A stretch of DNA of 32,358 nt from Actinomycetota bacterium. GTDB lineage: Bacteria > Actinomycetota > Thermoleophilia > Solirubrobacterales > 70-9. Shown piece by piece: positions 25,691 through 32,358 of the stretch. Made by a program: the position numbers and the translations under genes. Where the stretch lies: positions 1 to 32,358 of the forward strand of contig JAFDWD010000407.1 in assembly GCA_018268695.1 (NCBI GenBank), written 5' to 3'. How positions within the stretch are numbered: the stretch's first letter is position 1; the number at the start of each line of letters is the position of its first letter. The notes under the pieces are model-generated. The model was not told where the DNA came from. It did no database searches and saw nothing but the letters and a program-made list of their open reading frames with translations.

Positions 25691-27166
25691 ATGTGGGATC
25701 GGATTACGTCAGACAAGGGGGCCAATTCCGGACCTACTTCCCCTGTAGGAGTGATGGCACCGAAACGCACCCCCGAGAAGAACGGCCGCAGCACGACCGA
25801 CGAGCTCTTGGGCACCTTCTCCCGCGACGGCTGGCGGGGCGGCGCCCTCCGGGCCCAGCTCGCCGACCGTTTCCCGGACCGCCCCGACGACGACATCGAG
25901 GACGCCGTCCAGGCCGCCTGCCTTGCCTTCCTCGCCGAAGGCGAGGGGATCACCGACCCGAGGGCCGCCTTCGCCTGGATCCGGACCACCGCCCAACGCG
26001 CCCTCGGCCACGAACTGCGTCGCCGCCGTCGCCAGGTCCCGGTCGACCCCAGTGAGGGCCCGCTCGGGGAGGCGCCCTCAGCGGGCCCCGGCCCGGCCGA
26101 GGAGCTGATCGCCCTGGAGGACGAAGATGACCTCGAGGTCCTGGTGCGCGAGGTCGCCTCATCGCTCTCCGGAACCCGTCGCGACGTCCTCGCCCTCTGG
26201 GCGGCAGGTCGCCGAAGGACGGAGATCGCTGCCGAGCTCGGGGTCGGCGAGAAGGTCGTGAAGCGGGCGCTCGAGGAGATCATGCGTGAGGCCCGCCAGG
26301 CCCTCGCCCATCACGCCGGGCACGGCTGCGAGGAGGGGGAGACGATCGTCCTGCGCTTGGCCTGCGGCCTCGCCTCCGCCGCCGAGGCCACCCGCGCCAG
26401 GCTCCACCTCGACGGCTGCGGGCGCTGCTCCTCATTCGCGGAGTCGCTCGAAGGTTGGCGGGAGAAGGCCGGCGCGATCCTGCCCCTGCCGGCCGCCGAA
26501 GTGGCCAGCCCGGGTCTTTTGGGCCGTGCCGCCGCCAGGGTCGGCGACGCGGTCGGCTCGGCGAGGCGACAGCTGCTGGGCGGCGGCGCCCAGGTGAAGG
26601 GGCGGGCGGTCGCGGGCGTCGGGACCGGCGGCGACCCGACCCCCCTCGCGGGGGTGCGACCGGGGGCTGTTGCCGCGGTCCTCGCCGGTTGCCTCGCGGT
26701 CGCCGGTGGCGGGGCGACCTACTGCGCCCAGCAGGGCGTCGACCCGCTGGGGGCCGCGACGGGGCTGATCGCGGGAAGCGAAGAACCGGCCGAAAAGCAT
26801 CCCGAAGGCGAACCTCAGGCGAAGGCCCCGGTGACGCCGACCTACGAACCGGCGCCCGAAGAAGCCTCGACCTATCAGCCCGAAGAAGAGGCGCCGCCCG
26901 CAGAAGAACCGACCGCCGAAGCGCAGCCGAAGCCGGAAGTCGAACAGAGGGCGACGGAAGTCAAAGCCGAACCGGAACCGGGACCGGAAGAAGTCACCCC
27001 GCCCCCCGAGCAGAGCTTCGAACCGGCCTCGCCCGACTACCCGGCGACCGAATCGGGATCGTCCTCCTCTTCCTCCTCGTCCGGATCGACCACGACCAAC
27101 TCATCCGCGGCGGCACAGCCGAAGGCCGTCGCCGCGGGCGAAGCACCCCAGTTCGGAGGCCCCTGA
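25691..27166 (+). CDS. Sigma factor fused to zinc anti-sigma domain, membrane segment and Pro/Glu-rich tail
   Basis: A 491-residue protein combining both sides of a sigma/anti-sigma system. Residues about 66-112 look like sigma region 2 and residues about 147-204 like region 4 (LALWAAGRRRTEIAAELGVG, then EKVVKRALEEIM). Then a ZAS-type zinc motif HxxxCxxC (His239, Cys243, Cys246), a hydrophobic segment at about 324-343, and a tail of about 130 residues rich in Pro, Glu, Thr and Ser that should lie outside the membrane. Related fusions occur in Solirubrobacterales. ATG at 25691 has GGAG six bases upstream; ATG 25754 is an alternative. The stop overlaps the start of the next gene. Target genes are unknown; the secreted proteins downstream are the obvious candidates. 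Confidence 0.8.
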   Translation: MWDRITSDKGANSGPTSPVGVMAPKRTPEKNGRSTTDELLGTFSRDGWRGGALRAQLADRFPDRPDDDIEDAVQAACLAFLAEGEGITDPRAAFAWIRTTAQRALGHELRRRRRQVPVDPSEGPLGEAPSAGPGPAEELIALEDEDDLEVLVREVASSLSGTRRDVLALWAAGRRRTEIAAELGVGEKVVKRALEEIMREARQALAHHAGHGCEEGETIVLRLACGLASAAEATRARLHLDGCGRCSSFAESLEGWREKAGAILPLPAAEVASPGLLGRAAARVGDAVGSARRQLLGGGAQVKGRAVAGVGTGGDPTPLAGVRPGAVAAVLAGCLAVAGGGATYCAQQGVDPLGAATGLIAGSEEPAEKHPEGEPQAKAPVTPTYEPAPEEASTYQPEEEAPPAEEPTAEAQPKPEVEQRATEVKAEPEPGPEEVTPPPEQSFEPASPDYPATESGSSSSSSSSGSTTTNSSAAAQPKAVAAGEAPQFGGP

Positions 27167-29427
27167 TGAAGAGCACTGCCCGCTCCACCCTCACCTCGTT
27201 CGCGGCACTCGCCGGCGTCCTCATGGCGATCGCCCTGCCGGCCCTTGCCCCGGCGGGCGCTGTGGCGGGTGAATTCACGATCGCCGCCTGTCAGGCCAAC
27301 GGCGAATACTCCTCGGGAGCCTTCGCGGACTTCGCCACCCGCGGGATGAAGTGGCGCCGCGCCTGCAACCCGCTCGGCCCCGGTCTGCGCGGACTGGTCA
27401 CCGCCAACGTCGCCCGCGAAGGCCACGTGGCGAAGGGCTCCCAGTCGGCCTTCGTCCTCGAAGCACCGCCGGAGACGACTTTCTCGCGCCTGCGCTGGTC
27501 GGGGTACGCGCATCGTCGCGACTGCCGCTACGCGCTGCAGCTCTACGCGGTGAGCGCCGACGGCTCCGCCGATGCGATCAGGAACGTCAGGGCCGACCAC
27601 GGCTGCCCCCAGGCCAAGGAGGCGCAGGCGTCGAGCTGGCCACGGCCCACCTCCTACGAACTCGGGGGGGCGAGCCGGATCGTCCAGAGGGTCGTCTGCA
27701 TGGGGGCCCCGAAGGCGGAATACTGCTCGGCGAAGGGTCAGAACTACCTGCAGACCTTCACCGCCGAAGCGACCGTGGTCGACGACACTCCGCCCGCCGT
27801 GTCGGTGTCAGCGGGCGGATCCCTGATCGCCGGGGAATGGGTCGCCGGGAGTCAGGCATTCGGCTACGAAGCGGGCGACAACACCGGGGTCAAGGGGGTG
27901 CAGGCATGGATCGCCGGGGCATCGCGCGAAGAAGGCGCGCGCCCATGTGACTACACCCAGCGCATCCCCTGTCCGAGCGGGCCGGGTCAGATCACAGTGG
28001 ACACCGACAAGCTTCCCGAAGGAACCCAGGAACTCCACCTGACGGCGACCGACGCGGCGAGCAACCAGTCCGAATCCGCCCCCGTCACCGTCCGCATCGA
28101 CAACACCCCGCCCGGCGCGGTGCCGGTCGCCGTCGAAGGCGGCGAAGCGTGGCGAAACCACGACTCCTTCGCCCTGGGCTGGACCAACCCGGCCGAAGAA
28201 GACCGCGCCCCGATCATCGCCGCCCACTGGAACCTCTGCAGGGTCGGCGGCGGCGAATGTCAGACCGGCACCGCGAGCGGCGCTTCGGTGTCGGCGGTCG
28301 GCGGGCTGAGCGTCCCCGGCCCCGGCGAATGGGAAGCGCAGGTGTGGCGCGAAGACGCGGCCGGCAACTCCCAATCTCAGAACGCCTCGGTCCCCGTGCG
28401 CCTGCGCTTCGACCCTGAACCGCCGGAACTCGGGTTCGAGCCGATGGCCGCCCAGGACCCCGACCGGGTCGCCGTCCACGTCGCCGACAAGGTCTCGGGC
28501 GTCGCGGGCGGGGAAGTGGAGCTGAGCCGGGTCGGCTCGGGCGTCTGGCAGCCGCTGCCGAGCACCCTCGAAGGCGAAGAACTCATCACCCGGATCGAAG
28601 ACGCGAGCCTCCCCGCGGGCGAATATCAGCTGCGCGCCAGTGCAAGCGACAGGGCCGGGAACGAGGCGGCGAGCGAAAGCCGGATCGACGGCTCCCCGAT
28701 GAGACTGACCCTGCCGCTGCGGGAGCCGACCTCCGTCTCTGCCGGGGTTCTCGACCGCAAGGAGGTGCGAAAGGTCCTCCACCGCCATGGCCATAGGCGC
28801 GTCGTCAGGCACAAGGTGAGCGAACTGGTCCCGAAGGAGACGGTCGGCTTCGGCGGCAAGGTCACCTTCTCCGGCCGCCTCCTCGACAAGGCGGGCGGCC
28901 CGGTCTCCGGCGCCGCGATCGCCGTCTTTCAGCAGATTGCCGAAGGGGCAGAAGAAGAGGTCGCGACCCTGACCACGGGCGCCGAAGGCGGCTTCGCCTA
29001 TGAGACGGAAGCCGGCTCCTCGCGGCGCCTGCGCTTCGTCTACGCCGGGACCCCGACCACCCTGCCGGCCGAAGGGTCGGCCGAACTGCTGGTGCATGGC
29101 GCGTCGACGCTGAAGGTGAAGCCCGGCTACGTCATGAACGGGGGCTCGGTGACCTTCACCGGCAAGGTCATGGGCGGGCCTCTGCCGGCGAACGGGAAGT
29201 TGGTCGAGCTGCAGGTCCGCCTGAGTCACGAATGGTCGACCTTCCGCACGATCCGCAGCGACGCCCACGGACGGTGGAGCATCCCCTATGCCTTCAAACG
29301 GACCTGCGGCAAGGCCGATTATCGCTTCAAGGCCCGTTTACCAGCAGAAGCCCAGTTTCCGTTCCTGCCGGGCAGGAGCCCGGTCGTGTCCGTGACCGTG
29401 AAGGGTAAGCCATGCCCCACCGCCTGA
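27166..29427 (+). CDS. Large secreted protein with Ig-like repeats
   Basis: A 753-residue exported protein. Residues 1-35 form a signal peptide (SFAALAGVLMAIALPALAPA). An N-terminal unit of about 175 residues with several cysteines follows (ACQANGEYSSGAF at the front). Then at least three Ig-like/bacterial surface repeats marked by DDTPPAVSV, DNTPPGAVPV and DPEPPELGF, with typical ASDRAGNEAAS ends. The C-terminal part has two FxxKVTFSGRL-type sandwich domains (FGGKVTFSGRLLDKAGG; GGSVTFTGKVMGG). No catalytic motif is seen; it is probably a surface or matrix protein. ATG at 27166 overlaps the sigma gene stop (TGATG). Confidence 0.82.
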   Translation: MKSTARSTLTSFAALAGVLMAIALPALAPAGAVAGEFTIAACQANGEYSSGAFADFATRGMKWRRACNPLGPGLRGLVTANVAREGHVAKGSQSAFVLEAPPETTFSRLRWSGYAHRRDCRYALQLYAVSADGSADAIRNVRADHGCPQAKEAQASSWPRPTSYELGGASRIVQRVVCMGAPKAEYCSAKGQNYLQTFTAEATVVDDTPPAVSVSAGGSLIAGEWVAGSQAFGYEAGDNTGVKGVQAWIAGASREEGARPCDYTQRIPCPSGPGQITVDTDKLPEGTQELHLTATDAASNQSESAPVTVRIDNTPPGAVPVAVEGGEAWRNHDSFALGWTNPAEEDRAPIIAAHWNLCRVGGGECQTGTASGASVSAVGGLSVPGPGEWEAQVWREDAAGNSQSQNASVPVRLRFDPEPPELGFEPMAAQDPDRVAVHVADKVSGVAGGEVELSRVGSGVWQPLPSTLEGEELITRIEDASLPAGEYQLRASASDRAGNEAASESRIDGSPMRLTLPLREPTSVSAGVLDRKEVRKVLHRHGHRRVVRHKVSELVPKETVGFGGKVTFSGRLLDKAGGPVSGAAIAVFQQIAEGAEEEVATLTTGAEGGFAYETEAGSSRRLRFVYAGTPTTLPAEGSAELLVHGASTLKVKPGYVMNGGSVTFTGKVMGGPLPANGKLVELQVRLSHEWSTFRTIRSDAHGRWSIPYAFKRTCGKADYRFKARLPAEAQFPFLPGRSPVVSVTVKGKPCPTA

Positions 29428-29452
29428 ACCACCAAACCAAGGAGGAACCGAG

Positions 29453-30055
29453 ATGGGAAGAGCACTGCGCAAGCGCATCAGCTACGCCAACGTGACCGCC
29501 ACCCTGGCGCTCTTCGTCGCCCTCTGTGGCGGCGCCTATGCGGCGACCCAGATCTCCGGCCGCGACATCCGACCCCACTCGTTGAGCGCCCGCAACTACC
29601 GGGCGAGCTCGGTGACCGGCAGGGCGGTCAAGGAGAAGACGCTCGGGATCGTGCCCCGTGCACGCGACGCCGCCCGGCTCGACGGGGTCACCGCCGAACG
29701 GCTCCTGGTCCGCTGCCCGGAAGGGACGATCCCCGCCGCCGACACCTGTATCGAAACCGTGGCCCGGCCGCCGCTGCCGCTCCACAGCGCGATGCTGGAA
29801 TGCGCGGGCACCGAATCCCAGAGCGGGCCCGGCAGGCGCCTCCCGACCTACAACGAGGAGGCGATCGCCCTCACCCACGAACAGATCGCGCTCGCCCCCG
29901 GCGGCGAGCTGACCAGCCAGGTCTATCCCTCTTCGACCGCGCCCGGGGAGGTCGAAGCGCTCTACGTGACCTCGAAGACCGGGAACGTCGCCCTCACCCC
30001 CGACACCGACCCCGGAGCGAAGTCCTACCGCTGCGTCGCCGACCCGTTGAACTGA
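29453..30055 (+). CDS. Small exported protein of Solirubrobacterales type
   Basis: A 200-residue protein. After a basic start there is one signal or anchor segment, YANVTATLALFVALCGGAYA, a pattern seen at the front of many secreted proteins in this order. The following region has the repeated style SGRDIRPHSL, SARNYRASSVTGRAVKEKTL. A C-terminal sandwich-like part ends YRCVADPLN and has a few cysteines (C106, C118 region). No function known. CAAGGAGGAACC precedes ATG 29453; it is the third gene of the sigma-factor unit. Confidence 0.72.
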   Translation: MGRALRKRISYANVTATLALFVALCGGAYAATQISGRDIRPHSLSARNYRASSVTGRAVKEKTLGIVPRARDAARLDGVTAERLLVRCPEGTIPAADTCIETVARPPLPLHSAMLECAGTESQSGPGRRLPTYNEEAIALTHEQIALAPGGELTSQVYPSSTAPGEVEALYVTSKTGNVALTPDTDPGAKSYRCVADPLN

Positions 30056-30070
30056 GAGAGAGGAGTAGCC

Positions 30071-30916
30071 ATGCCCCCGGGAGATCCCCACCGCACCGGA
30101 CACGACCGACGGTCCCGAACTCTGCGGGCCGGGGCGGCGGCACTCGCCGTCGCCCTCGCGCTCGCCGTCCTCGCACCGCCCTTCGCCTGGGCGGAGGCCG
30201 AAAGCGAAGGCGAAGGCGCCGGTCCTCCCGGGCCACCGCCGATCGGTTTCGAAGAACCCAGCGAACTCGCCGGCGAAGGGGAAACGGGGCTAGAAGAAGT
30301 CGCGCCCGAAGCCGGGGAAGAAGTCGAAGAAACGCCGCCCGAAGAAGCCGAAGCTCCGCCGCCCGCCCCCGAAACCGAAGGAGTCGGCACGGGAACGGAT
30401 CCCGCGCCCGAAGCGCCGCCGCCGCTCGGGGAAGCGCCGCCTGCGCCACTCCCGGCGCCTACATATACACCGGAGGAAGAAGCGCCGACGCCGACCTACG
30501 AACCCGCTGGGGCTCCACCGACGGAACCGGTGCGCGGCGAAGCGATCGTCGCGCCGACCGCGTCGCCGTCGCCGAAGCCGAGGGCCGGGAGGCCGGCCGG
30601 GTTGCACGCGGAACCCACGTCCGAACCGACCGCGGCGCCTATGCCCGAACCGGAAGAGGCGCCCGAACTGCCGGCGTCCACTCCGGCCGCTACCCCGGCG
30701 ACGGCCGACCGCGCCGGGAGTCTCGTCTCACGCAGTTTCCATACCGTCGCTGCCGGCGACTGTCTCTGGTCGATCGCCGAAGGGATGCTGCCCGCCGGTG
30801 CGTCCGAGACCAGAATCGCCGCTGAGGTACACCGCCTCTGGCGGATGAACTCGGCGCGGATCGGGACCGGCGACCCGAACCTGGTCATGGTCGGGACGGT
30901 GCTGCGGCTGCGGTAG
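30071..30916 (+). CDS. Exported LysM domain protein with Pro/Glu-rich linker
   Basis: A 281-residue protein. Residues about 15-42 form a signal sequence (LRAGAAALAVALALAVLAPP). A linker of about 175 residues follows, rich in Glu, Pro and Ala, with YTPEEEAP and TPTYEP motifs shared with the tail of the sigma fusion at 25691. Residues about 225-281 are a LysM-like domain (FHTVAAGDCLWSIAEGMLP, ending VMVGTVLRLR), which binds peptidoglycan. The protein probably spans part of the cell wall. A GAGAGGAG precedes ATG 30071. It is the last gene of the group and lies 16 bases after the previous stop. Confidence 0.8.
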   Translation: MPPGDPHRTGHDRRSRTLRAGAAALAVALALAVLAPPFAWAEAESEGEGAGPPGPPPIGFEEPSELAGEGETGLEEVAPEAGEEVEETPPEEAEAPPPAPETEGVGTGTDPAPEAPPPLGEAPPAPLPAPTYTPEEEAPTPTYEPAGAPPTEPVRGEAIVAPTASPSPKPRAGRPAGLHAEPTSEPTAAPMPEPEEAPELPASTPAATPATADRAGSLVSRSFHTVAAGDCLWSIAEGMLPAGASETRIAAEVHRLWRMNSARIGTGDPNLVMVGTVLRLR

Positions 30917-31254
30917 GGAGGTTCTGGGAACCACGAGTGCCCGCACAGATGTTCGTTGGAACAGCGGTGTTGTGGTTCCTCGTCTCCCTGCTCTCCCGCC
31001 GGAGAACCTCGGGCTCGGCTCCTAGCTAATAGCTGACGCCCGAGGTCCTCGAGGGCCCGGTCGGCCCCGACGCGCATCGTCGGCAGCTCTGGTGTGCGCC
31101 GCGCGGATCCAGCACGTCGATGACGTTCCTGATCTGCCGAGCGGTCTGCCCGGCTCCGTCGGCTAAGCGAGGTGCGCCGAGGCCGGGTAGCACTCATCAC
31201 GCTGGAACCGAAGGGCACCTGGGAACCAATGCATGACGCACCGGCCGCAACCGT
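30917..31254. other. Intergenic stretch with small inverted repeats
   Basis: A 338-base gap after the LysM gene. It has a GGTTC/GAACC hairpin (30920-30932) and a longer pair GGAACCAC (30927-30934) with GTGGTTCC (30972-30979), which could end transcription of the secreted-protein unit. The rest has no readable gene, tRNA or repeat that I can recognise. It may hold the edge of the putative mobile element to the right. Confidence 0.35.
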
Positions 31255-31584
31255 TCAGGAAGCCGGGGGGGTGAGCGACTCGGCCAACTGTCCGAGGAGC
31301 CAGAGGCCGGTCCAGTCGCGAAGCTCGTAGACCACATGCATGCCCTCGCGTCGTCTGGCGACGATCCCGGCGTGGTGGAGGACGCATAGCTGTCGGGACA
31401 CGGCCTGACGGGTCAGCGGGAGGCAGGCGGCGAGGCCGCCGACGCTCTCGGGGCCGTGGGCGTCGAGCTCTTCGATCAGCCGGATCCGGGTGGGGTCGGC
31501 GAGGGCCCGCAGCGTTACCGTGAGCGCCTCGACGGCATCGTCGTCGAGGCGGCTGGTCGCGCTTTTGTCGGAGACGCTCTGCAT
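31255..31584 (-). CDS. ArsR-family transcriptional repressor
   Basis: A 109-residue winged-helix regulator. It has the family opening LRALADPTRIRLIEELDAHG, the recognition helix region LPLTRQAVSRQLCVLHHAGI and the wing RREGMHVVYELRD. There is no clear CxC metal-sensing motif (only C in SVGGLAACLPLT and QLCVL), so it may not sense metal. It reads away from the conjugation gene at 31774, with a strong palindrome between them, and so probably represses itself and perhaps that gene. Confidence 0.87.
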   Translation of the reverse strand: MQSVSDKSATSRLDDDAVEALTVTLRALADPTRIRLIEELDAHGPESVGGLAACLPLTRQAVSRQLCVLHHAGIVARRREGMHVVYELRDWTGLWLLGQLAESLTPPAS

Positions 31585-31652
31585 CTGCTTCCTGATTCAG
31601 AAGGGAGGAAAGACCGAATCTGGCCCCCTCCGCTCCGCCATTGAGGGACCGC

Positions 31653-31687
31653 ACCTTGAAACCTTGAAAGCGCACGCTTTCAAGGTT
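31653..31687. promoter_or_regulatory. Strong palindrome between divergent ArsR and TcpC-like genes
   Basis: AACCTTGAAAGCG at 31660-31672 is exactly mirrored by CGCTTTCAAGGTT at 31675-31687 with only two bases between. A further direct copy of ACCTTGAA at 31653-31660 runs into the left arm. This makes three half-sites, as expected for a dimeric repressor such as ArsR. There is no T-tract that would suggest a terminator. Confidence 0.65.
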
Positions 31688-31773
31688 GCGGGCCAAATCC
31701 GGGTCCCGCGCCCCTGTCTTCGCGAAAAGCCGCCGATCCAGGCGGACAAGCCCAAGACAGGAGGTGCGGTCGG

Positions 31774-32358
31774 ATGTCGGCAAGTCTGTTCAGAGGAAAG
31801 AAGGGGGGTGAGAGCGATGGCCGCCCGCCCGTCGCGATGCTGGCAAGCGTCGGGCGGGTCGCCCTCTGGGCCGCGGTCGCCCTGCTCTTGGTCCGCGGCG
31901 CCGAGGGCGTCCTCGCGCCACCGGCCGAAGAGGGCGCGGGCGCTTCCGTAAGTAGACCCGGTCCCGGCGAGGCGGCGGAAGCCCTTGCCGCCGGCTTCGC
32001 CCGGGCCTGGCTCGAAGATCCCGACCCGCGCAGCCTCTCGGCCTATCTCGCCGAAGGTGTCCATCTGGGCAAGGGAACGACGCCCTCGGAACCGGGTCAG
32101 GTCGCCCAGGCCGATGTCGTCCACGGCAAGAACCTCGGAGGCGGGGGCTGGGTGCTCACCGTCTCCTGCGATCTCCGCGACGCGCGCACACTCTATCTGG
32201 CCGTCCCGATCGTCCGCAGCGGTGCGGGCGAGGCGGCGGTCTTGGGCGCGCCCTCGATAGTCGCGGTGCCGGCCACGGCCGGGGCCGACCCCGAGCGGCC
32301 CCGGCCGCTCGTCGGACCGGGCGCGGAGGAGATCTCCGAACTGGTCGCGAAGTTCGTC
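31774..32358 (+). CDS. TcpC-like conjugal transfer protein, 3' end outside window
   Basis: The frame from ATG 31774 (AGGAGGT eight bases upstream) is open to the right edge, 195 codons. A hydrophobic segment (SVGRVALWAAVALLLVRG, residues about 25-42) is followed by an extracytoplasmic NTF2-like domain: AEALAAGFARAWLEDPDPRS, the VVHGKNLGGGGWVLTVSC strand, and TLYLAVPIVRSG, then AAVLGAPSIVAVP. These match TcpC-type proteins, which form part of the mating channel of actinobacterial and firmicute conjugative elements. More transfer genes (VirB4-, TraG-like) would be expected beyond the window. The ArsR gene and palindrome upstream are probably its switch. Confidence 0.72.
   Translation, partial: MSASLFRGKKGGESDGRPPVAMLASVGRVALWAAVALLLVRGAEGVLAPPAEEGAGASVSRPGPGEAAEALAAGFARAWLEDPDPRSLSAYLAEGVHLGKGTTPSEPGQVAQADVVHGKNLGGGGWVLTVSCDLRDARTLYLAVPIVRSGAGEAAVLGAPSIVAVPATAGADPERPRPLVGPGAEEISELVAKFV

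Noticed and set aside
27808..29268. Minus-strand open frame of 486 codons opposite the Ig-like gene
   Set aside because: No recognisable motifs, biased composition, and the plus strand has clear signal peptide and repeats.
30917..31254. tRNA gene or attachment site
   Set aside because: GGTTC-like bases are present but no cloverleaf or acceptor pairing can be drawn, and no direct repeat was found.
1..32358. CRISPR array
   Set aside because: No regularly spaced repeats of 25-40 bases were seen anywhere in the window.

Overview
The window is high-GC DNA from an actinobacterium, most likely class Thermoleophilia (order Solirubrobacterales or a relative). This rests on gene style rather than a marker gene: a one-piece sigma/anti-sigma fusion followed by secreted Ig-like and LysM proteins, many small SHOCT, DUF6325, DUF7144 and DUF6458 proteins, GTG/TTG starts and ATGA gene overlaps. 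I see no rRNA, tRNA or CRISPR array.

Layout. 1-3763: the C-terminal part of a large MalT-like LuxR regulator, a SpoIIAA-like protein, a membrane-anchored diacylglycerol-kinase-family lipid kinase and an overlapping amphi-Trp protein. 3911-6643: small membrane, coiled-coil, SHOCT and DUF6325 genes. 6895-11143 (minus strand): a zinc-ribbon membrane protein, a PAP2 phosphatase and a P2-type cation ATPase. 11523-14016: a frameshifted SHOCT remnant, a ThrE-like amino-acid exporter and a second DUF6325/SHOCT pair. A palindrome-like sequence of the form ATCACCCGATCGGGNTGATGCG recurs upstream of three of these small-gene units and suggests a shared regulon.

14201-23310 is one tightly packed operon for the arginine deiminase pathway: a YfcC-type transporter, arginine deiminase, catabolic ornithine carbamoyltransferase and carbamate kinase. 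These are followed, with 4-base overlaps at the end, by an APC permease, a second P-type ATPase and a DUF6458 membrane protein. Arginine breakdown yields ATP, ornithine, CO2 and ammonia, and the operon appears to tie this to a dedicated ion pump. The pump has a lysine and a valine where the other ATPase in the window has the classic M6 Asn and Asp ion ligands. I consider this the best candidate for an undescribed system here.

23380-25543 is a graveyard of decayed genes: the C-terminal end of a polyphosphate kinase 2 cut by an insertion sequence, a chimeric dead transposase, a ParB-like gene with several frameshifts and a nonsense codon, and a possible TetR fragment. 25691-30916 holds the sigma/anti-sigma fusion, a large secreted Ig-like protein, a small exported protein and a LysM protein. 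The tails of the first and last share a Pro/Glu/Tyr-rich motif and a strong GAA bias for glutamate. At the right edge an ArsR-type repressor and a TcpC-like conjugation gene diverge around a strong palindrome; this is probably the start of a conjugative element that continues beyond the window.
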